DNA from: Nitrospirota bacterium
GTDB taxonomy: Bacteria > Nitrospirota > Thermodesulfovibrionia > Thermodesulfovibrionales > UBA6898
Reading direction: 5' to 3'
Assembly (NCBI GenBank): GCA_016235245.1
Contig: JACRLO010000034.1
Location: 1 to 64,000, forward strand
DNA length: 64,000 nucleotides
The notes beneath the pieces are model-generated. The model saw nothing but the letters and a program-made list of their open reading frames with translations. It did no database searches and was not told the origin of the DNA. The position numbers were made by a program, and so were the translations under genes. The stretch's first letter is position 1. Each line of letters starts with the position of its first letter. This document shows, one piece after another, positions 42,272 through 49,726 of the stretch.

Positions 42272-43501
42272 ATGAAACTCCCCTATCAGATATTTATCGC
42301 CTTCAGATATCTCAAATCAAAGAAAAAGCACAAAGGGGTATCGGTAAATACGGCCATCTCTATCGGGGGCGTTGCCGTTGGTGTTATGGCGCTCCTCGTG
42401 GTACTTTCCGTCATGTCGGGCTTTCACCAGGATCTTCAGAAAAAGATATTGGGGGCAAATGCCCATATCATTATCCGGGACTACAAGGGCGCGATGACTG
42501 ACACGCTCCAGATAACGGAAAAACTCGCCTCCAACAAGGAGGTCCTTTCCCATGCTCCCTTTGTGATCGGCCAGGTCATGGTCTCGTTTAACAACAGGGC
42601 TCACGGAGTCTTCATCCGCGGCATTGAACCGGAGGTGGAAGCAAAGACAACCGAGATCCTTTCACATATCAGGGAAGGTGATTTCAGAAGACTCGCTGAA
42701 GATGAGAAGATTCCCGGTATCCTTATAGGCAGTGAACTTGCGTCTAACCTCGGCGTTCTCCTTAATGACATGATCAATGTGGTCTCTCCTGTTGGCGAGA
42801 TCGGACCGATGGGTATGCTGCCGAAGGTGAAACAGTTCCGGGTCGTGGGCATATTCGAAATCGGCATGTTCGAATATGACGCAAACCTGGTGCTGACAGC
42901 CATGAAGCCGGCACAGGATTTTTTTGGATTTAAAGACAGCATTTCCGGAATCGAACTGAGACTCAAAGATATTTATCGGGCGCCTGAGGTGAAGAAGCAA
43001 CTCCAGGAGACTCTCGGTATGCGCTATCTCGTACTCGACTGGATGCAGATGAACAAGAACCTGTTCTCTGCACTGAAACTTGAGAAATTTGCGATGTTTG
43101 TAATCCTCGTATTGATCATTCTTGTTGCATCATTCAACATCATCAGCAACCTGATCATGAACGTCATGGAAAAAAGCCGGGAAATCGCGATATTAAAGGC
43201 TATCGGGGCAACCAATACGAGTATCATGACTATCTTTATGCTCCAGGGGCTTTTCATCGGGCTTATCGGAACCTCCAGCGGCATGACCGGAGGATATCTG
43301 CTCGGTCTTGTCCTAAACAAATACCAGCTCATCAGGCTGCCTGCTGACGTCTATTATCTAAGCCATTTGCCGGTAAATATGAGTCTTTTTGACTTTGTTA
43401 CCGTCTCGCTCTCTGCGATCATTATCAGCTTCGCCGCCACACTTTATCCTGCATGGCAGGCTGCAAAGCTGAATCCTGTGGAACCGTTGCGCTATGAGTG
43501 A
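42272..43501 (+). CDS. lolC: LolC/LolE-family lipoprotein-releasing permease
   Basis: 409 residues: an N-terminal membrane helix, a large periplasmic domain (about 60-265) and three C-terminal helices of the FtsX fold, with VNTAISIGGVAVGVMALLVVL and VMEKSREIAILKAIGATNTSI as characteristic. It extracts lipoproteins from the inner membrane with LolD. Only one such permease is here, so it probably works as a homodimer in the LolCD manner. Its end overlaps lolD by eight bases. Confidence 0.93.
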   Translation: MKLPYQIFIAFRYLKSKKKHKGVSVNTAISIGGVAVGVMALLVVLSVMSGFHQDLQKKILGANAHIIIRDYKGAMTDTLQITEKLASNKEVLSHAPFVIGQVMVSFNNRAHGVFIRGIEPEVEAKTTEILSHIREGDFRRLAEDEKIPGILIGSELASNLGVLLNDMINVVSPVGEIGPMGMLPKVKQFRVVGIFEIGMFEYDANLVLTAMKPAQDFFGFKDSISGIELRLKDIYRAPEVKKQLQETLGMRYLVLDWMQMNKNLFSALKLEKFAMFVILVLIILVASFNIISNLIMNVMEKSREIAILKAIGATNTSIMTIFMLQGLFIGLIGTSSGMTGGYLLGLVLNKYQLIRLPADVYYLSHLPVNMSLFDFVTVSLSAIIISFAATLYPAWQAAKLNPVEPLRYE

Positions 43502-44165
43502 ACTCATAGCAGCCGTTGATATCCAGAAGTCTTTCAGGACTGAGGCAGGGGAACTGCAGGTGCTGAAAGATATCAACCTTTCGATCAATGAAGGTGAAAT
43601 GGTCAGCATTACCGGAGCGTCGGGAGCAGGTAAAAGCACGCTCATGCATATTCTCGGAGGCCTGGACAGACCGACCGCCGGCAAGATCCTCTTCAGAGGC
43701 ACCGACGTCTTTTCGATGGAAGAGTCGGCCCTCGCTCTGTTCAGAAACAGGAGTATCGGTTTTGTCTTTCAGTTCCACCACCTGCTTCCGGAATTCAATG
43801 CACTTGAAAACACTATGCTGCCGGGCCTGATCGGCAAAAAACCCTATGCAGATGTGCAGAAAAAGGCGCAGGACCTGCTGGGCGATCTCGGCCTGTCCAG
43901 GAGACTGCACCACCGTCCCGGTGAGCTTTCTGGCGGTGAACAGCAGCGTGTTGCTGTGGCACGCGCACTCATGCAGGACTCAGGTCTTGTACTCGCTGAC
44001 GAACCTACCGGCAATCTCGACACCTCAACAGGCGAAAGTCTTTTTGAGCTTTTCCTCGATCTCAACAAAAAAAAGAATATTACTTTTATTATCGTCACTC
44101 ACAATATGAACCTCTCTGATCGCTGCCACAGGATCCTCCGCATGGCAGACGGCATGCTCGTCTGA
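43494..44165 (+). CDS. lolD: Lipoprotein-releasing system ATP-binding protein
   Basis: 223 residues with Walker A GASGAGKST, Q-loop VFQFHHLLPEFNALEN, signature LSGGEQQRVAVARALMQD, Walker B VLADEPTGNLD and switch His in IVTHNMNLS. The PEFNALEN region is a LolD-specific feature. Overlap with lolC supports the complex. The stop is followed by 91 bases before nosL; no clear terminator was found in them. Confidence 0.94.
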   Translation: MSELIAAVDIQKSFRTEAGELQVLKDINLSINEGEMVSITGASGAGKSTLMHILGGLDRPTAGKILFRGTDVFSMEESALALFRNRSIGFVFQFHHLLPEFNALENTMLPGLIGKKPYADVQKKAQDLLGDLGLSRRLHHRPGELSGGEQQRVAVARALMQDSGLVLADEPTGNLDTSTGESLFELFLDLNKKKNITFIIVTHNMNLSDRCHRILRMADGMLV

Positions 44166-44256
44166 ACTGATTGACTCAATTACTCCTTTCTGTTTAACTA
44201 AATATGCAACAATAATTTTTATCAAGGTTCAGGCATAAACATAGCCCGGGAGCAGG

Positions 44257-44733
44257 ATGATGACGAAATTCAGATTACTTATTTTTACACTTATACTCTG
44301 CGGTGCCTTCACCGTTCCGTCCTATGCCGCAGAAGTAAAGGCGGTTACGGTAAAGAAAGACGATAAATGCCCTGTCTGCGGCATGTTTGTCGCAAAGTAC
44401 ACGCACTGGCTCGCAGAGGTCGTCTTTAAAGATGGGACCTATGCGGTATTTGACGGCCCCAAAGACATGTTCAAGTATTATCTGAACCTGCAGAAATATG
44501 CATCCTCAAAGAGATCAGATGACATCACGGGGATCTATGTTACCGAGTATTATTCAACAAAGCTTCAGGATGCCAGAAAACTGTTTTATGTTATCGGCAG
44601 TGACGTGTACGGCCCTATGGGAGATGAGCTGGTTCCTCTTTCTACAGAGGCGGACGCCCGGGAGTTTATGAGAGATCATAAAGGCACCAGAATAGTGAAG
44701 TTTCAGGAAGTAACGATCGAGCTTCTGCACTGA
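44257..44733 (+). CDS. NosL-family copper-binding protein
   Basis: 158 residues with a signal sequence (about 1-24; LCGAFTVPSYAAEV, not a standard lipobox) and the NosL core: KCPVCGMFVAKYTHWLAEV with Cys38, Cys41 and Met43, then AVFDGPKDMFKYYL. NosL binds Cu(I) and serves N2O reductase maturation in denitrifiers, but NosL-like proteins also occur without nosZ, as here. It is followed four bases later by the DUF2318 gene. No nosZ, nosD, nosF or nosY gene is present in this window. Confidence 0.88.
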   Translation: MMTKFRLLIFTLILCGAFTVPSYAAEVKAVTVKKDDKCPVCGMFVAKYTHWLAEVVFKDGTYAVFDGPKDMFKYYLNLQKYASSKRSDDITGIYVTEYYSTKLQDARKLFYVIGSDVYGPMGDELVPLSTEADAREFMRDHKGTRIVKFQEVTIELLH

Positions 44734-44737
44734 TACC

Positions 44738-45178
44738 ATGAGGCCTCATACAATCTTTGCTTTCTTCCTGTTTCTCCTCATGCTGACCGGCTGCGGCAGG
44801 CAACCCGCCCTGTATAAGGATGCCCCGGCAAGAGACGGCAGTATTGTCATACCGCTTAGTGATGTCAGTGATGGAAAGGCGCATTTTTACACGTACCGGA
44901 AGACCGGCAAGCATATAAACTTCTTTGTCAGAGCTGATGGAAAAGGGACTGTTTCTTCATACTATGATGCCTGCTTCACCTGCTACAAGAAGAAAAAAGG
45001 ATACCGTCAGGAGGGCATTGACCTGATCTGCAACGAATGCAGCATGAAGTTCGGACTTGCAGAAGAGAAATGGGATGAAAAAGACGGGTGCAATCCCATC
45101 CACCTCAAGAGCACTATTGTGGCCAACAACCTCGTGATTGATACTGCCGTGATCGAAAAAGGAGCAAAACTGTTCTGA
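44738..45178 (+). CDS. DUF2318-domain lipoprotein (Fe-S/metal-binding-type)
   Basis: 146 residues. Lipobox LTGC with the lipid Cys at residue 19. Cys79, Cys82, Cys98 and Cys101 (YYDACFTC, LICNEC) and the downstream GCNPIH match the DUF2318 pattern, predicted to bind a metal or Fe-S centre. In Campylobacter the p19 iron-uptake operon carries a DUF2318 protein with MacB/FtsX-type ABC genes, a parallel to the transporter encoded here. It ends three bases from the ABC gene on the other strand. Confidence 0.87.
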   Translation: MRPHTIFAFFLFLLMLTGCGRQPALYKDAPARDGSIVIPLSDVSDGKAHFYTYRKTGKHINFFVRADGKGTVSSYYDACFTCYKKKKGYRQEGIDLICNECSMKFGLAEEKWDEKDGCNPIHLKSTIVANNLVIDTAVIEKGAKLF

Positions 45179-45181
45179 TCT

Positions 45182-45856
45182 TCATACCCCGGCAAGGATG
45201 CCGCGGGTCATCCGCAGCTGCCGTGATGCCATGCCTGCAAGCTCCAGATTGTGCGTTATAAAAATAAAGGTCATCATCTTTTCCCTGTTCAGCTTCTTGA
45301 ATAGTTCAACAATATCAGCCTCTGTCTCTTCATCCAGATCGCCTGTGGGTTCATCAGCAAGGATGACGGGAGGATCGTACATCAGTGCCCGGGCAATAGC
45401 AACACGGCGCTGCTGACCTCCTGAGAGCTGTGACGGATAGGCATCTGCCTTCTCCCCAATACCAACAAGATCAAGGTATTCCTCTGCCCTTTTAACCGCA
45501 TGCACATCCTTCCGTTGACTGAAGAGGCCCGGCAGAAGAACATTTTCCGTTGAGGTAAGCATGGGGAGAAGACTGGCGAATTGAAACATGAACCCGATAT
45601 TCATATTTCTGTATGCAGAGAGATCGTCATCATTAAGGCTGCAGATGTCCTTGCCCTCAAAGAGCACCTTTCCTGATGTAGGCTTCATGATACCGCCGAT
45701 TATCGATATAAGCGTAGTCTTTCCTGACCCCGAATGACCGACAATCGACACAAACTCACCCTTCTCAATGTGCAGCGATACCTTGCTGACTGCAGTGATC
45801 TCCTGATTGCCCACCGGATAGATCTTCGTCAGCTCTGAAACTTCAATCTGGGCCAC
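45182..45856 (-). CDS. MacB-type ABC transporter ATP-binding protein
   Basis: 224 residues with Walker A GHSGSGKTT, signature LSGGQQRRVAIARALMYDP, Walker B VILADEPTGDLDEET and switch His in ITHNLELA. It belongs to the LolD/MacB/FtsE class, which pairs with FtsX-fold permeases and moves or extracts rather than imports. The permease gene precedes it by three bases. The DUF2318 gene is convergent. Substrate unknown; neighbours suggest a metal or cofactor function. Confidence 0.92.
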   Translation of the reverse strand: MAQIEVSELTKIYPVGNQEITAVSKVSLHIEKGEFVSIVGHSGSGKTTLISIIGGIMKPTSGKVLFEGKDICSLNDDDLSAYRNMNIGFMFQFASLLPMLTSTENVLLPGLFSQRKDVHAVKRAEEYLDLVGIGEKADAYPSQLSGGQQRRVAIARALMYDPPVILADEPTGDLDEETEADIVELFKKLNREKMMTFIFITHNLELAGMASRQLRMTRGILAGV

Positions 45857-45859
45857 AAG

Positions 45860-47056
45860 CTAATCCTTTTTTATCGCCATGAGAGGTTCCATCTTTTTTA
45901 TCTTCCAGATGGGCGCAAGCGCTCCGGCAATACATATTGAATTTCCGATGAGAAAACCTATACACGCAATAAGTATGCGATTCAGGACCGTAAGATGCAT
46001 CGGAAGGCTCTTCATAATCGAAAAACTCTTTGCAAGAACTATTGAAAGCGTCGTCCCGCCGAAAATACCGATGAGACTGCCGATGCTGCCGACGATAATA
46101 ACCTCGGCAAGAAATACCGTAACGATATGCGACTCCCGTGCGCCAACCGCCCGCATGATCCCCACCTCACGGGCACGCTCATTCGCAATGGCAGAAAATA
46201 TGGCCCAGGTCAGAAATCCCGACAATAAGGCAATAAGTATCATGGTGAAGATGAATATCTGATTAATGTCCCGGAGTGTGGTAATAATGCTCTTGCCGAT
46301 ATCTTTCCGCGCCATAGTGTCAAGCTCCACAAAGGCATCCTCGATCTCACCGGCAACCTTATAGGGATCAAGTCCTTTTCTTACCTTTATGAAAACAATA
46401 GAGACCTGACCCGGCTTCAGATCTGTCTGCCCCTTTACCATGATATCCTCAAGGTTCTCGTCATTGATGAACAGCGCATTGTCAAGACCGGTGCCTGTCT
46501 TGTCAAGGACACCGACCATCTTAAAGATATTACCGAAAAGGACCTTGTCAACATCAACAAGCCCTACTCTGATATTGAACGCAGACTCGTTGCCAACGAG
46601 GGCCTCGCCCTTCTGCAGCTTCCTGTTGAATTTTTCGCTCAGCCAGGGCTTTACAACGAAATCAGTCTCCTGATTAAAGGCAACCACAACGGTTTCAGGC
46701 ACATCGCAGCATTTACCCTGCATGGTAGTAAGATATGTCTGATAGGTCATCTGATCAATGCCTTTTATCGTCTTCAGCTTATCGATCTCGGCCTTGTCCA
46801 TGTAAAAGGACTTTGCCTTGTTCTCAAGCAGCACATCCTCGGCTGCTCCCCGGGAGCCCGCAGGAACGACCAGAATATCAGCGCCAAGCCGCTCCGAAGC
46901 CAGCTTGATGCTCGAAGACACCCTGCTGACAAAAGAAAGGGCGAAGACCAGAGCAGAGACAAGGATTGCAATAGCCGCAATTAGAATTACCGTACGTACC
47001 GGTTTTCTCTTGAGATTGCGCAGGGCAAAAGTAGAAATAGTAAATTCGGTCTGCAT
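45860..47056 (-). CDS. MacB/FtsX-fold ABC permease
   Basis: 398 residues: first membrane helix (about 20-45), a periplasmic domain of about 220 residues and three C-terminal helices. AREVGIMRAVGARESHIVTVFLAEV is the FtsX cytoplasmic signature. It is the partner of the downstream ATPase. The homologous p19 systems have two such permeases; only one is encoded here, implying a homodimer. A strong UUCG hairpin separates it from the cytochrome gene upstream. Confidence 0.92.
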   Translation of the reverse strand: MQTEFTISTFALRNLKRKPVRTVILIAAIAILVSALVFALSFVSRVSSSIKLASERLGADILVVPAGSRGAAEDVLLENKAKSFYMDKAEIDKLKTIKGIDQMTYQTYLTTMQGKCCDVPETVVVAFNQETDFVVKPWLSEKFNRKLQKGEALVGNESAFNIRVGLVDVDKVLFGNIFKMVGVLDKTGTGLDNALFINDENLEDIMVKGQTDLKPGQVSIVFIKVRKGLDPYKVAGEIEDAFVELDTMARKDIGKSIITTLRDINQIFIFTMILIALLSGFLTWAIFSAIANERAREVGIMRAVGARESHIVTVFLAEVIIVGSIGSLIGIFGGTTLSIVLAKSFSIMKSLPMHLTVLNRILIACIGFLIGNSICIAGALAPIWKIKKMEPLMAIKKD

Positions 47057-47085
47057 AAGGTAAGTATTATAGCGGATTTAAAGAT

Positions 47086-47121
47086 ATTCTATCTATGCGG
47101 CCGAAGCCGCATAGATAGAAT
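47086..47121 (-). terminator. UUCG-capped hairpin after the cytochrome gene
   Basis: A perfect 16-bp stem whose minus-strand RNA loop is UUCG closed by C-G, the extra-stable tetraloop. It is 18 bases after the cytochrome stop and before the permease start. The trailing bases (ATCTTTAAATCC) are only weakly T-rich, so it may be a terminator, a partial terminator or a 3' end protecting hairpin. Confidence 0.7.
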
Positions 47122-47139
47122 TAAGAGAGAAGATAGATT

Positions 47140-48273
47140 CTATTTCTTGAAGTTCGCGTCTATACCGCAGAGAACAGCACTCTTGTCGCCAAGGCCCATG
47201 CCCTTATGGCAGGCCTGGCAGGTAGAAGCTGACTTACCAACAATCTTCTTGGCATCTACATCATAGAGCTGGAGAGTACCGTCTGTGATGGTCTTGCCGG
47301 GAAGCGGCTTGCCATCAACATCACAACCCTCTGTGGAGGTCCTGAGCGTAAGGAGTGCATACTTGCCGTCCAGAGTAGGTATTGCATCATGATTCTGCCC
47401 TGCAGTGGACATCTTCTCATCAACCATCTTCAGATTGCTGCCGTCAAGAAGCCAGAACCTGTCAGCTGCTGATTGGAAAATTAACTTGTCATCCTTGCTG
47501 AAATACATTCTGAATGTGATGGTCTTTCCTGGCTCGCCTTTATGGGTTGCCTTTGCAAGAACCTTCCATTCACCCTTTTCCATTGCAGGCAGATCAACAA
47601 GAATGGAATCAACTGCGCCGTTGGCCTTGCCGTCATCACCCTTCATCGTTATGGATATAAGGAACTTCTTCATATCGTTTGAGTTTGTTCCATGGACAAA
47701 GACATAGGAACCTGACTTGTAACCAAGACCGTCAACGAACATTCTCTTCTTGTGCTCCATGGTCTTCTTGTCGAATACATCTACATAGCCTTCATTACCC
47801 ATGAAAATCGGAAGATAGCTGGCCTTTGACTGGCCTGATGCACAATACAGGGGGGGCTTTTCGCCAGGGGATCTCTTGTCAGGATCCATCGCAACATCCT
47901 TGAGAACCTTTCCGGTCTTCAGATCAGTCTTTCCGACGTGCTGCTTCTTGTTGGCATCAAGCACATAAGTCGACCAGAACATGATGTTCGAATCTTCAGA
48001 GTCGATTCTTGCATCGTGGGTCGGGTGTGAGGTCTTGTCACCGATTACAACTCTGTCAAGATTAGCCACCTTGATCGGATCGTCTGCATTGTTCGGGTCG
48101 ATTGTAACATCAGCCTTTGCGAAATGTCCGCCCATGCCTGCTACGTAAACTGTTGCCGAGTATGTCTTCTTCGCTGCTGTCGCAACAGATACCTTGGTAT
48201 CGACTGTCGTAAAGGCAAGATAGCCGCCCACTACCACTGTAAGAACTAAAGCCACAAGCAATACTTTCTTCAT
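47140..48273 (-). CDS. Exported monohaem cytochrome c with predicted beta-propeller-like body
   Basis: 377 residues with an N-terminal signal or anchor (about 4-24). The body has recurring strands (VYVAGMGGHFAKADV, HPTHDARID, NHDAIPTLDGKYALLTL, GTLQLYDVDAKK) suggesting a beta-propeller, and ends with a haem c motif CQACH (Cys352, Cys355, His356) plus a later Cys369. The scattered His-containing turns are typical of metal or haem periphery, which is inference. GGGGAG precedes the ATG. It precedes the ABC permease and shares the locus with NosL and DUF2318. I do not recognise the family. Confidence 0.75.
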   Translation of the reverse strand: MKKVLLVALVLTVVVGGYLAFTTVDTKVSVATAAKKTYSATVYVAGMGGHFAKADVTIDPNNADDPIKVANLDRVVIGDKTSHPTHDARIDSEDSNIMFWSTYVLDANKKQHVGKTDLKTGKVLKDVAMDPDKRSPGEKPPLYCASGQSKASYLPIFMGNEGYVDVFDKKTMEHKKRMFVDGLGYKSGSYVFVHGTNSNDMKKFLISITMKGDDGKANGAVDSILVDLPAMEKGEWKVLAKATHKGEPGKTITFRMYFSKDDKLIFQSAADRFWLLDGSNLKMVDEKMSTAGQNHDAIPTLDGKYALLTLRTSTEGCDVDGKPLPGKTITDGTLQLYDVDAKKIVGKSASTCQACHKGMGLGDKSAVLCGIDANFKK

Positions 48274-48388
48274 AGTTTCTCCCCGTTATATTTGGTTTAT
48301 ACAGCTGTGCAACTCCAGAGAACATACATCATTTGCACCGTTTGTTCATTGCTCGCTTCCGGGATCACCACCTTTCGCCTAAGCATTT

Positions 48389-48433
48389 ATGAGATGTATA
48401 ATAATCTCATGCTGTCTTACCTTAGCATCTCAT
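48389..48433. promoter_or_regulatory. ATCTCAT repeats upstream of the cytochrome gene
   Basis: ATGAGAT (48389-48395) faces ATCTCAT (48404-48410) as an inverted repeat, and a second ATCTCAT lies at 48427-48433, spaced 23 bases. They sit in the 290-base AT-rich gap between the DsrE-like gene and the cytochrome start. A possible operator array; no promoter was found with confidence. Confidence 0.35.
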
Positions 48434-48501
48434 TCATAGAGTTATCAACTTGAATTTCTAACTTTAGAAGACCTATGTCATTGATTTATCATGAAAAACA
48501 A

Positions 48502-48529
48502 ACAATTTCACATGATCATGAAGAATTGT
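48502..48529 (-). terminator. Imperfect palindrome with T-run after the DsrE-like gene
   Basis: ACAATT/AATTGT arms around a self-complementary CATGATCATG core (48511-48520), separated by three unpaired bases on each side. On the minus strand it is followed by TTGTTTTTC, 35 bases past the DsrE-like stop, fitting an AT-rich intrinsic terminator. It could alternatively be an operator. Confidence 0.35.
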
Positions 48530-48563
48530 GAAAAGTAACGGCAGCTTGCTGCCAGGAAAGTCT

Positions 48564-48836
48564 TTAATAGGATATGACAGAATCGAAATGGACAAGCTCG
48601 CGGGCAATGGCATCCGTGTCCATCACTTCAAAAGAATTGTCAGGGCGGTTGGAGACAATGCGCATGCCAAGGTCATTCAACACCTCGAGGGTTGCGGCAA
48701 TACCCTGCTCCTTACAGTCCAGTAAGCAGTCCATCAGATAGACATGGACCTCATCATCTTCGAGCGACAGGCCTATTGCCATACGCAGGGCCTCTGCATG
48801 CCTGTCTCTGACTACCACACCTATTTTTTTTGCCAT
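48564..48836 (-). CDS. DsrE-like small protein
   Basis: 90 residues: KKIGVVVRDRHAEALRMAIGLSLEDDEVHVYLMDCLLDC resembles the first half of DsrE/DsrF-type sulfur-trafficking proteins, with Cys at about 38 and 42. No signal or membrane segment is present. No strong Shine-Dalgarno is seen. The assignment rests on fold-level similarity only. It is solitary, between the cytochrome and the phospholipase-like gene, with opposite downstream context. Confidence 0.6.
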   Translation of the reverse strand: MAKKIGVVVRDRHAEALRMAIGLSLEDDEVHVYLMDCLLDCKEQGIAATLEVLNDLGMRIVSNRPDNSFEVMDTDAIARELVHFDSVISY

Positions 48837-48922
48837 ATTTGAGATATCAGGGAAGTATTTTACGCTGAAGCGGATTCAGCCCATAGAAAGCCGCTGCTAT
48901 AAAAAACCGCTGCCATACCGAT

Positions 48923-49726
48923 CTATTGACGGTAAAATAAACGGCGATTGCCCTTCTCTGCCTGGAACTGAACAAAAGCTTTTGCGAATTTACCATTTCG
49001 CACAGTACCTCCCGGCCTTGTCGAGATCACTTCAGAGCCTTCAAAATTCTGAAGCAGGTCAATCATCTTGTCAAGCGACTCCTGGTGCAACAGTTCGATG
49101 GCATCACGGTCGGGGATAGACGTGACCAGCCTGCGATCAATAAAATCACCAATCTTCTGCTGATTCATAAAGGAAAAGAAGACCATGCCCTTGAAGATTC
49201 TTTTATTGGTCTTAAAAGAAAAGAGAAAGCGCTCAAGCGAGTTTTCAAGGAAGAGATCATTGCGCACTTGTGTTTTTCTGTCGATAAGCATTGCCTGGAA
49301 CCAGTATTTCTTGTCAATAATACTGTCTGCCTTCATCTCAAGGAGCGTATGACCGATATTCTTCTTGTCTGCAGTGTAGGAATTGTGGGCAACCGTATCA
49401 GATGCAAGGTGGCAAAGATAACCGTAGACAAACGCCTTCTGCTGCGATGTCTTAGCCGCCTTGAGAAGATCAAATCCAACTTCCCAGCTGTGAGAGCTCT
49501 TGCCCTCAGGCAGATATTTCTTGCCGATGATGATATCTGCCATGATGTTTCCGTAAAGAAAATCTTTTCGGTATCTCCTCATAAGCTCAAGAACGCCTGC
49601 AGGGATAAGGGCGCTGAGAGAGAAAAGCTCATTCCCGAGATAGATATGCGTCAAAGGCCCCCAGGCATAGCTGAGGCTCGGAACAAGAAGAAAGGATATA
49701 ATCCAGAAAAGCTTGGATATTTTCAT
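48923..49726 (-). CDS. Zinc-dependent phospholipase C-like protein
   Basis: 267 residues, beginning with a signal peptide (KLFWIISFLLVPSLSYA) and then AWGPLTHIYLGNELF, the Trp and His of the family's N-terminal metal site, followed by the helical GYLCHLASDTVAHN with more metal-binding His and Asp. Proteins of this family are related to bacterial zinc-dependent phospholipase C and eukaryotic GPI-PLC-type enzymes; its substrate is not known. The ATG overlaps the pepA stop in ATGA, so it is translated after PepA. The frame extension to 49813 overlaps pepA and is discarded. Confidence 0.82.
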   Translation of the reverse strand: MKISKLFWIISFLLVPSLSYAWGPLTHIYLGNELFSLSALIPAGVLELMRRYRKDFLYGNIMADIIIGKKYLPEGKSSHSWEVGFDLLKAAKTSQQKAFVYGYLCHLASDTVAHNSYTADKKNIGHTLLEMKADSIIDKKYWFQAMLIDRKTQVRNDLFLENSLERFLFSFKTNKRIFKGMVFFSFMNQQKIGDFIDRRLVTSIPDRDAIELLHQESLDKMIDLLQNFEGSEVISTRPGGTVRNGKFAKAFVQFQAEKGNRRLFYRQ

